Part shown: one piece after another, positions 48,517 to 55,139 of the stretch
How the letters are laid out: the number at the start of each line of letters is the position of its first letter
Numbering within the stretch: position 1 is the first letter of the stretch
NCBI RefSeq assembly: GCF_900109545.1
Contig: NZ_FOAP01000008.1
Location: forward strand, 1 to 64,000
DNA length: 64,000 nucleotides
Direction: 5' to 3'
Source: Stigmatella aurantiaca
Lineage (GTDB): Bacteria; Myxococcota; Myxococcia; Myxococcales; Myxococcaceae
The notes under the pieces: model-generated
The model's input: only the letters and a program-made list of their open reading frames with translations
What the model was told of the DNA's origin: nothing
The model's database searches: none
Translations under genes and position numbers: made by a program

Positions 48517-49740
48517 TCACTGTCCTGCGCCGATGCCGCCGCCCACACCCGCATCCCCGCCGCCGCCCACGCCCTCGCGGCGCTCCTGCTGCGGCTTGGG
48601 CTCGATGGGCTGGCCGTTCTGGAGCAGCTGGAGGCCGCTCACCACCACCTTGTCGCCGGCCTTGAGCCCCTCGCGGACCTCGTAGGCGTTGTCGGAGATG
48701 TCCCCCAGCGTCACCGGGCGCCGCTGCGCCGCGGGCCCGCCGCCGTCGCCCTCGGCCACGACCCAGGCGAAGCTCTGGCCGCTCTGCCGGGCCACCGCGT
48801 AGGTCGGCATCCGCAGGGCCTCGCGCACGTCGAACACCACCCGGACGGGGACGCGCTGGCCCGCGCGCAGGCCCACCTCGTTCTGGAAGGTGGCCTTGAT
48901 TTCCACCAGCTGCGTCTGCGGATCGGGCGTGGGCGAGACGAAGAAGACGGTGGAGGCCGCCACGGGCTCGTTCTTCTCGCCCAGCACCTCCACCTCCGTC
49001 TGGCCCGGCTTCACCTCCGCGGCGCGCTCTGCGGGCAGCGCCACGGAGATCTCCAGCGCCTGGCTCTGGTCCACGCGGGTGATGGCCGTCTGGGGCGAGA
49101 TGAAGTCGCCCACCTTCACGGGGATGTCGCCGACGATGCCAGCGAAGGGGGCCTTCACGTGGGTGAAGCCCAGTTGCACCGCCTGGACGGCGAGCTGGGC
49201 CGAGACGGCGCGGGCGTTGGCCTCGGCCGCCCGGGACTGCGCCACCGCCTGGTCATACTCCTGCCGGCTCATGAGCCCCTCGCGCACGAGCTGCTCGCTG
49301 CGCTTGAGGCTGCGCTGGGCCAGCTCCAGGTTGGCCTGGGCCGAGGCGCGCTGGGCCTGGACGCCCTCGAGCAGCGCCCGCCCCTCGCGGGGATCCACCT
49401 GGATGAGCACCTGGCCGGCCTCCACCTTCTGGCCAGGCCTCACCTCGATGCTCTGCACGTAGCCGGTCGCCTGGGGGTACACGGTGACGCTGGTGCGGGA
49501 GATGAGCGTGCCCAGGTAATCCTGCGTCTCCCGCAGGGGGCCGGGCTTCAGCTCCACCACCTCCACGGCGGCAGGCTTGCCCTGGCCACTGCCGCCGTCC
49601 TGCCCGCCGCTGGCGGCCTTCTCCTCCTTGCTGCAGCCCGAGAGGGCCACCACCGTCAGGGCCGTCCAGGCCACCGTGCCGCGAAGGGACGCCAGCGTCC
49701 AGAGTGCCCGCTGCCCGTTGATACGACTCACCCGCTGCAT
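48517..49740 (-). CDS. RND efflux periplasmic adaptor lipoprotein
   Basis: A membrane fusion protein of 407 residues. The signal has a lipobox LSGC near residue 36. Next come a Gly/Ser-rich linker, the barrel-sandwich halves (VYPQATGYVQSIEVRPGQKVEAGQVLIQVDP and APFAGIVGDIPVKVGDFISP), a coiled-coil hairpin between them (about 115-185) and the beta-barrel part. The C-terminal tail is Gly-rich. The ATG at 49740 follows GGGGAGG; the open frame continues upstream but precedes the signal. The order adaptor then permease is standard. Confidence 0.94.
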   Translation of the reverse strand: MQRVSRINGQRALWTLASLRGTVAWTALTVVALSGCSKEEKAASGGQDGGSGQGKPAAVEVVELKPGPLRETQDYLGTLISRTSVTVYPQATGYVQSIEVRPGQKVEAGQVLIQVDPREGRALLEGVQAQRASAQANLELAQRSLKRSEQLVREGLMSRQEYDQAVAQSRAAEANARAVSAQLAVQAVQLGFTHVKAPFAGIVGDIPVKVGDFISPQTAITRVDQSQALEISVALPAERAAEVKPGQTEVEVLGEKNEPVAASTVFFVSPTPDPQTQLVEIKATFQNEVGLRAGQRVPVRVVFDVREALRMPTYAVARQSGQSFAWVVAEGDGGGPAAQRRPVTLGDISDNAYEVREGLKAGDKVVVSGLQLLQNGQPIEPKPQQERREGVGGGGDAGVGGGIGAGQ

Positions 49741-49832
49741 GCCGCCTCCCCAGCCCACGCCGCCACGCCGCCACGCTCCAGACGCCGCGAGCAGGGAAGC
49801 GGCCAAAGAACCGCTCTCAGATGTAGGTATTG

Positions 49833-49860
49833 CCCCCCCGGTGGGGCCACCCGGGGAGGG
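49833..49860. terminator. Possible terminator downstream of the DoxX gene
   Basis: A C7GGTG / CACC-C-GGGG-A-GGG hairpin with two bulges lies about 90-115 bases beyond the DoxX stop on its downstream side, in a 207-base gap that also carries the RND operon promoter. Nothing else recognisable is in the gap. Confidence 0.3.
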
Positions 49861-49947
49861 GGGGGCCCTTCGCCTGGAGAACAGAGGCATGGCGGCTCTG
49901 CTCAGCAGTGGATGGAGCGGCCCGTGGGGTGCTCCGGGAGCAAGCGA

Positions 49948-50397
49948 TCAGGCGTGCTGGGGCACGCGCGAAGCTGTCCCCGAGTGCAGGGTTGCGCGCC
50001 GCGCGTCCAGGCTCAACGCGCCCGGGCCCGCGACCGCCTGGGCGAGCAGGCCGCCGATGAGGCTCAGGTTCTTCATGAAGTGGATGAGGTGCATCTGGCG
50101 GGCCTCGCCGGTATGCGCCCAGAAGGCGTGCATGGTGAGGGAGACGGGGACCAGGAAGGCCGCCAACATCAGCGCGCCCCACGGGGTCCGGTACCCCAGC
50201 AGCAGCGACAGCCCCCCGGCCAGCTCCGCCGCCGCCGCCCCCGCCAGCAGCAGGTTCGCCAAGGGCAGGCCCTGGCTCGCCATGTGCGCCGCCGTTTGCT
50301 CCCAGTTGCCCAGCTTGCCCAGCCCACTGATGACGAACAGCGAGCCGAGCAGCACCCGGCCTACCAGGGACACCCACTTCGAATTCACGTTGTTCAC
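49948..50397 (-). CDS. DoxX-family membrane protein
   Basis: A 149-residue membrane protein with four helices. The DoxX/MauE-type start is clear: VGRVLLGSLFVISGLGKLGNWEQT, then AAAAELAGGLSLLLGYRTPWGALMLAAFLVPVS. Members often work in redox or thiosulfate-related membrane roles, but the exact job is unknown. The GTG at 50397 is preceded by AGGAG about 9 bases away; a GTG at 50388 is possible. It diverges from an HxlR-type regulator, a frequent pairing. Confidence 0.87.
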   Translation of the reverse strand: MNNVNSKWVSLVGRVLLGSLFVISGLGKLGNWEQTAAHMASQGLPLANLLLAGAAAAELAGGLSLLLGYRTPWGALMLAAFLVPVSLTMHAFWAHTGEARQMHLIHFMKNLSLIGGLLAQAVAGPGALSLDARRATLHSGTASRVPQHA

Positions 50398-50559
50398 GGG
50401 ACCCGCTCCTGACGCTTTCCTGAGGGAAGCGACTGTTTTTGAGATAGCCCATCTATAACCGTGGGCTTTCGAATGGCAATGAACTTTCTTTTGGAAAGCT
50501 CGTGGCCCTGGAGAAAGAGGGTGGCGCGGGGCAGGCCGCCGCCCCATGATTGGATCACC
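50398..50559. promoter_or_regulatory. Control region of the DoxX/HxlR divergent pair
   Basis: A gap with AT-rich patches at 50420-50500, clearly below the local GC level. It contains AGAT-AGCCC-ATCT and CTTTC-N5-GAAAG (50484-50498), inverted repeats that could be sites for the HxlR dimer. The core promoters cannot be fixed by eye. Confidence 0.35.
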
Positions 50560-50961
50560 ATGCAGGACCCTGCCCACGCTCTGTGCCCCAGCATTCAGGC
50601 TGCGCTCGACATCCTGGGGCGTCCCTGGACGGGGCTCGTGCTGGTCAGCCTCCAGAATGGGCCCTTGCGCTACAGCGAGCTGGCGGCCCGGCTGCCGGGG
50701 CTGGGCGACAAGACGTTGTCTGCCCGGTTGAAGGAGCTGGAGGCCAAGGGGTTCATCTCGCGCCGGGTGCTCCCGGAGCCGCCCATCCGCGTGGAGTATG
50801 CGCTCACCCCCAAGGGCACCGCGTTCCGGGCCGTGATGGAGGCCATCCACGACTGGGGCCAGCAGTTCGGCGGCGAGTCCGGCCGCGCGGCCCCGGCGGA
50901 GCCCAAGGCGGCCCCGGCGAGCCTCCCCAAGCGGGCCCGCTCCCAGCGCAAGGCGGGGTGA
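50560..50961 (+). CDS. HxlR-family winged-helix regulator
   Basis: A 133-residue HxlR-type regulator. Typical segments are ALCPSIQAALDILGRPWTGLVLVSL near the start with the Cys before the helix, RYSELAARLPGLGDKTLSARLKELEAKGFISRRVLPEPPIRVEYALTPKG for the winged helix, and a basic Ala/Lys tail. Many members sense electrophiles or redox through the N-terminal Cys. The ATG at 50560 gives the usual length; the reading frame is open further upstream. It probably controls the divergent DoxX gene. Confidence 0.88.
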   Translation: MQDPAHALCPSIQAALDILGRPWTGLVLVSLQNGPLRYSELAARLPGLGDKTLSARLKELEAKGFISRRVLPEPPIRVEYALTPKGTAFRAVMEAIHDWGQQFGGESGRAAPAEPKAAPASLPKRARSQRKAG

Positions 50962-50964
50962 GCC

Positions 50965-51420
50965 TCAGGGCTTCTTGCGCAGCCGGGTGAGCTCCCGGTC
51001 CAGGGCGGCGGCGAACTGCTGGCGGTCCTGGGCGGAGAAGCCTCCCGGGCCGCCCGTCATCACCCCGCTCTCGCGCAGCTCCTGCATGAAGTTCCGCACC
51101 GAGAGGCGCTCGGCGATGTTCTCCTCGCTGAAGAGCTCGCCGCGTGGATCAATCGCCACCACGCCCTTGGGGACGAGCAGCGCGGCCAGGGGAATGTCCT
51201 GCGTGATGGCGAGGTCTCCCGGCTGGGCCGCCGCGGCGATGTGGCCATCCGCCACGTCGAGCCCGGCGCCCACCTGCACCGAGGAGACGAACTCCGAGCG
51301 GGGCAGGTTCAGGCGCTTGTTGGCCACGAAGACCGTGGGCACCTGGAGCCGCTGGGCGGCCCGGACGATGATGTCCCGCACGGGTCCTGGACAGGCATCG
51401 GCATCGACCCAGATCTTCAT
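50965..51420 (-). CDS. YaiI/YqxD-family protein (DUF188, PIN-like)
   Basis: A 151-residue UPF0178 protein. It starts KIWVDADACPGPVRDII and keeps the family's FVANKRLN, DVADGHIA, DLAITQDIPLA and GPGGFSAQDRQQFA motifs. The fold is PIN/NYN-like with Asp residues suited to a metal-dependent nuclease, but function is unproven. It stops 4 bases past the convergent HxlR gene. Confidence 0.92.
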   Translation of the reverse strand: MKIWVDADACPGPVRDIIVRAAQRLQVPTVFVANKRLNLPRSEFVSSVQVGAGLDVADGHIAAAAQPGDLAITQDIPLAALLVPKGVVAIDPRGELFSEENIAERLSVRNFMQELRESGVMTGGPGGFSAQDRQQFAAALDRELTRLRKKP

Positions 51421-51535
51421 GGTCCGCGCATCCTCGCGGATTCCGTCCGGGTGGGCGAGTCCCGTGGCATTGGGCTGTCCCATGGAACAATGTGTCCCAC
51501 CCTGGGAGGCTGGTTCCCGGCGGGGGCTGCCCCCA

Positions 51536-51549
51536 TCATGCCGGCATGA
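51536..51549. promoter_or_regulatory. 14-bp perfect palindrome upstream of pirin
   Basis: TCATGCCGGCATGA is fully self-complementary. It lies 33 bases before the pirin start, in the 162-base divergent gap with the YaiI-type gene. It is followed by a duplicated GGGCCCGC. It looks like an operator for pirin or for both genes. Confidence 0.4.
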
Positions 51550-51582
51550 GGGCCCGCTTCCAGGGCCCGCGAGGAGCGACAC

Positions 51583-52506
51583 ATGAGCTGGGACGCGGAC
51601 GAGACACGGCGGCACCCCGCGCTGGAGACCCTGATCGTCACCCGGACGCGGGAGATCTCCGATGGGTTCGACGTGCGGCGGGCCCTCCCCTCGATGCACC
51701 GGCGGATGGTGGGCCCCTTCATCTTCCTGGACCAGATGGGGCCCGCGGTGTTCCAGGGCGGCAAGGGGCTGGATGTCCGGCCCCACCCGCACATTGGCCT
51801 GGCCACCGTCACCTACCTGCTGCAGGGGGAAGTCCTGCACCGGGATGGCCTGGGCACCGTGCAGTCCATCCGGCCCGGCGAGGTGAACTGGATGACGGCG
51901 GGGCGCGGCATCGCCCACTCCGAGCGCACCGGCCCGGAGTCCCGGGCTTCGGGAGGGCCGCTGTTCGGCCTTCAGGCCTGGGTGGCGCTGCCCAAGCAGC
52001 ACGAGGAAACCGCCCCGTCCTTCGTCCACCACGAGGCCCACACGATTCCCTTCCTGGAGGGCGAGGGCGTGCGGATGCACCTCATCGCGGGCTCGCTCCA
52101 CGGGAAGCGCTCCCCGGTGAAGACGTTCTCGGAAATGTTCTACGCGGACGTGGCGCTCCAGGCGGGCGCGCGCCTCCCGCTGCCGGCCGGGCACGAGGAG
52201 CGGGCCCTCTACCTCTTCGAGGGCACGCTGGAGGCGGACGGCATGGTGTTCGGTCCCGGCGAGCTGCTCGTCTTCCGGCCCGGTGCGGAGCTCGTTCTCA
52301 AGGCCCCCCAGGCCGCGCGCATGGTCCTGCTCGGGGGCGAGCCCATGGATGGGCCTCGCTACATCTATTGGAACTTCGTCTCCAGCTCGAAGGAGCGGCT
52401 GGAGGTGGCCAAGGCGGACTGGCGTGAAGGCCGCTTCGCCCCGGTGCCCCAGGAGACGGAGTTCATCCCCCTGCCCGACGAGCCCACGCCCGTCCGGTAT
52501 CCGTGA
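51583..52506 (+). CDS. Pirin-family bicupin protein
   Basis: A 307-residue pirin. The N-terminal cupin carries the metal ligands in [16 protein letters not shown] (two His) and [13 protein letters not shown] (His and Glu). The C-terminal cupin follows (about 190-290). Some pirins act as quercetin dioxygenases and others as redox-sensing cofactors; which applies here is unknown. The start has GAGGAGCG ahead. The stop overlaps a possible GTG start of the transglycosylase gene (GTGA). Confidence 0.93.
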   Translation: MSWDADETRRHPALETLIVTRTREISDGFDVRRALPSMHRRMVGPFIFLDQMGPAVFQGGKGLDVRPHPHIGLATVTYLLQGEVLHRDGLGTVQSIRPGEVNWMTAGRGIAHSERTGPESRASGGPLFGLQAWVALPKQHEETAPSFVHHEAHTIPFLEGEGVRMHLIAGSLHGKRSPVKTFSEMFYADVALQAGARLPLPAGHEERALYLFEGTLEADGMVFGPGELLVFRPGAELVLKAPQAARMVLLGGEPMDGPRYIYWNFVSSSKERLEVAKADWREGRFAPVPQETEFIPLPDEPTPVRYP

Positions 52507-52514
52507 GAGGGCCG

Positions 52515-53303
52515 ATGCGCCGGAACGTGGGCAAGGTGCTGGCGGTGGGGGTGCTGGGGCTCGTGGCCTTCGCTACCTTCGAGTACCTGCGGCTGCCCGA
52601 GGCCGGGCCCCTGGTGGATCAAAACCCGAAGACGACGGCGCTCATGGAGCAGCGGGCGGCCGAGGCGCAAGAGGCCGGACGCAAGCCACGGCAGCGCCAG
52701 CACTGGGTGAGCCTGTCGAGCGTGTCCAAGCCGGCCATCGACGCGGTGCTGCTCTCGGAGGACGCGGGCTTCTATGTCCACCAGGGCGTGGACACCGTGG
52801 AGCTGAAGCGGGCGCTCACGGAGGCGTGGGAGGAGGGGGAGCTGGGGCGGGGCGCTTCGACGCTCACGCAGCAGCTGGCCAAGAACCTGTGGCTGTCCAC
52901 GGACCGGAGCCTGCTGCGCAAGCTGAAGGAGGTGGTGCTGGCGCGGCGCCTGGAGAAGGCGCTGACCAAGAACCGCATCCTGGCGCTGTACCTGAACGTG
53001 GTGGAGTGGGGCAACGGCGTGTACGGCATCGAGGCCGGCGCCCGCGAGCACTTCGGCATCTCCGCCTCGCGGCTCTCGGTGGCCCAGGGCGCCGTGCTGG
53101 CGGCGATGCTGCCCTCGCCCCGGAAGCGCCCGGTGTCCTCCGGCTCGAAGGCGCTGCGCAAGCGGGCCTTCTGGATCATCGATCAGATGGAGACCTTCCA
53201 GCGCATCTCCTCCGCGCAGGCCCAGGCGGCCCGGACGGAGCTGGCCCAGCTGCTCGATGGGAAGGCCGCCTCCGGAGAAGGGGACGGCGAGGACGCGCCT
53301 TGA
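52515..53303 (+). CDS. mtgA: Monofunctional biosynthetic peptidoglycan transglycosylase
   Basis: A GT51 glycosyltransferase of about 262 residues. One N-terminal membrane helix (about 8-24) anchors it, and the catalytic domain shows SEDAGFYVHQGVD with the catalytic Glu, GASTLTQQLAKNLWL and ALYLNVVEWGNGVYGIE. It polymerises lipid II into glycan strands without a transpeptidase domain. The ATG at 52515 has AGAGG ahead; an in-frame GTG at 52503 overlaps the pirin stop and is the alternative. Either way it is co-transcribed with pirin. Confidence 0.92.
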   Translation: MRRNVGKVLAVGVLGLVAFATFEYLRLPEAGPLVDQNPKTTALMEQRAAEAQEAGRKPRQRQHWVSLSSVSKPAIDAVLLSEDAGFYVHQGVDTVELKRALTEAWEEGELGRGASTLTQQLAKNLWLSTDRSLLRKLKEVVLARRLEKALTKNRILALYLNVVEWGNGVYGIEAGAREHFGISASRLSVAQGAVLAAMLPSPRKRPVSSGSKALRKRAFWIIDQMETFQRISSAQAQAARTELAQLLDGKAASGEGDGEDAP

Positions 53304-53321
53304 GGGGACGGGCCGCGGCGG

Positions 53322-53798
53322 CTACAGGTTGCGCGGCAGGATGGTGTCCACCAGCGTCATCAGCTGCGCGCAGCTCACCGGCTTGCGCACGAAGGCGTTG
53401 ATGCCCGCGCGCTGGCCCAGCGCGCGCACTTCCGACACGTTCGGATCACCCGTCATCATCAGGATGGGCGTGCGGGCGATGCGCGTATCGGGGTGGGCGC
53501 GCATGGCCTCCGCCAGCTCCGCGCCGCTCATCCCATCCATGCGGTAGTCTGTCAGCACCAGGTCCACCGCGCCCTGCTCCAGCAGCTGCAGGGCCTCCTC
53601 GCCGGACTCGGCCTCCACGTACTCGAAGCTGCGCGCCATCAGGTAGATCTTCAGCAGCGTCCGGATGGAGCGGCTGTCATCGACCAGGAGGACTCGCTGG
53701 GGAGCTCCCGGGGCGACCTTCAGCCCGGGACGGGAGGTTTCAGCGGCGGGGCGGGAGCCAGGGACAACTGCGATGGAGGTGAATGTAGCAGCTGTCAT
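53322..53798 (-). CDS. Orphan response regulator (receiver domain only)
   Basis: A 158-residue protein with a single CheY-like receiver from about 34 to 156. Acidic pocket DD (near 40-41), the phosphoacceptor in LTDYRMDGMSG (near Asp84), the Thr in MMTGD and KPVSC (Lys near 138) are all present. There is no output domain. A 33-residue Pro/Ala-rich tail precedes the receiver; the ATG has GAGGGA ahead. No kinase gene is adjacent, as is common in myxobacteria. A promoter candidate and a 20-base inverted repeat precede it. Confidence 0.92.
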   Translation of the reverse strand: MTAATFTSIAVVPGSRPAAETSRPGLKVAPGAPQRVLLVDDSRSIRTLLKIYLMARSFEYVEAESGEEALQLLEQGAVDLVLTDYRMDGMSGAELAEAMRAHPDTRIARTPILMMTGDPNVSEVRALGQRAGINAFVRKPVSCAQLMTLVDTILPRNL

Positions 53799-53810
53799 GG
53801 GCCGTCCCTC

Positions 53811-53830
53811 GTTCAGGTGTCACCCTGAAC
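53811..53830 (-). promoter_or_regulatory. 20-bp inverted repeat in the response regulator leader
   Basis: GTTCAGG-N6-CCTGAAC (perfect 7-base arms) lies 12 bases before the start codon at 53798 and directly before its GAGGGA ribosome binding site. In RNA it would form a hairpin touching the ribosome site; as DNA it could be an operator just downstream of the promoter. Confidence 0.5.
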
Positions 53831-53842
53831 TGCAGTATTCGC

Positions 53843-53871
53843 ATAGTGCCGGAAAACCCGTGGGCTGTCAA
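53843..53871 (-). promoter_or_regulatory. Sigma-70 type promoter for the orphan response regulator
   Basis: On the minus strand TTGACA (53871-53866) is followed after 17 bases by CACTAT (53848-53843). The -35 is perfect; the -10 keeps A2, A5 and T6. The region is AT-richer than its surroundings, which supports use. Confidence 0.5.
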
Positions 53872-53900
53872 ATTAGCGCCAACTTCGTAAAACAGGAAAT

Positions 53901-55139
53901 CTAGGGAACCTCCACGGTGAAGGCCTGACTGTCCACGGCGGGCAGGCCGAAGCCCGGGGCGAGTGAGGGAGCGAGCTCGTTGGGGACGCGCCAGACCTGT
54001 CCAGAAGACTGCATGACGACGACCGCGTAGCGCCCGGAGGGCAGGCCCTGCAGCCGGACGGGGGCCGCCGGGTTCCGGGCGTCGAAGGCCACGGGCTGGA
54101 TGCCCACGGTCAGCTCGGAGACCTCCAGCGTCTTGTCCAGGAGCGGACGGCCCGAGGCGTCGAAGAGTTGGGGGCGGTACACATCCAGCGCCAGCCCCGC
54201 GGCGAGCACCACGAGCTGGGGGAACTCGTCCGGCTGGCCATCGGCGCGCGGGTAGCTGACGCCCTCGGCATCCAGCACGCCGTTGTTGTCCAGGTCGTTC
54301 TCGTCGCGCAGGCCGGCCTCGGTGTCGGCCAGCTTGCGCACCACCACGCGGGGCCAGAGGTCCGGCCGTCCGTCGCCATTGGTGTCATCGGGCTCGCCGT
54401 CGCCGTTCTCGTCCGCGAGGTGGACGCGGAAGATGGGGGCCTGCAGGTCGATGACGCCCTCGCGAATGGCGCGGGCGCGCAGCTGGAGCACCTTGGGCCC
54501 GGCGCCCTCCTCGAGGCGCGGGGTGCCCTGCACCTCGAACACGGGGCGCTCGTTCTGCACGGTGGCCTGCTTGCCGAAGCTCACCGCGACGCCCAGGGTG
54601 GGCACGGGCTTGCCGTCCGCATCCACGCCCACCTCCACCATGCGGGGCTTGAGGGCGGTATCCACCGCGGCCCCGCCCACGTCGTGCACGTTGGGCTCGC
54701 CGGTGACGGTGTACCAGGGGCTGAAGTCCGGCCCATGGCAGGGCTGCAGGCCCATGAGGCAGGTGTCCACGTCGATGAAGCCGCGCAGCAGGTAGTGGCC
54801 CGGGACCAGGTTGCTGAAGGTGAAGGGCGCCGTGAAGGGGCCCTCGTTGGAGGGGCCGGGCGGCTCCTCGCCGAACAGCGTGGCCTGGGGAATCACGGTG
54901 AAGGACAGGGGGCGCCCGGTGCCCAGCGGGGGCGGGGGGCGCGAGGCGTCATAGAGCAGCACCACGGCGTTGCCCCGCGCCGGGCCCTGCATCACCACGT
55001 GGCCCTCGATGCGCGCGGTGTGGCGGTTCTGCTGCCGGTCCTGGGTGGGCACCACGGGCGGCGGCTCGCAGCCGGCGGTGAGCAGGGTGGCGAGGGCCAG
55101 GCCCACGAAGGCCTTCTGACGCGGGCGGAGCGTGCTCAT
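53901..55139 (-). CDS. Lipoprotein with Asp/Asn-rich calcium-type repeats
   Basis: A 412-residue lipoprotein (lipobox LTAGC, Cys24). The middle region (about 240-290) has two acidic loops, DENGDGEPDDTNGDGRPD and DENDLDNNGVLDAEG, that resemble dockerin or thrombospondin-3-type calcium-binding loops. The rest looks like beta-sandwich modules (for example VPGHYLLRGFIDVDTC and LPSGRYAVVVMQSSGQVW). I do not recognise the family. It overlaps the TonB receptor by 4 bases and is last in the kinase-led operon. A surface or outer-membrane partner of the receptor is plausible. Confidence 0.82.
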   Translation of the reverse strand: MSTLRPRQKAFVGLALATLLTAGCEPPPVVPTQDRQQNRHTARIEGHVVMQGPARGNAVVLLYDASRPPPPLGTGRPLSFTVIPQATLFGEEPPGPSNEGPFTAPFTFSNLVPGHYLLRGFIDVDTCLMGLQPCHGPDFSPWYTVTGEPNVHDVGGAAVDTALKPRMVEVGVDADGKPVPTLGVAVSFGKQATVQNERPVFEVQGTPRLEEGAGPKVLQLRARAIREGVIDLQAPIFRVHLADENGDGEPDDTNGDGRPDLWPRVVVRKLADTEAGLRDENDLDNNGVLDAEGVSYPRADGQPDEFPQLVVLAAGLALDVYRPQLFDASGRPLLDKTLEVSELTVGIQPVAFDARNPAAPVRLQGLPSGRYAVVVMQSSGQVWRVPNELAPSLAPGFGLPAVDSQAFTVEVP

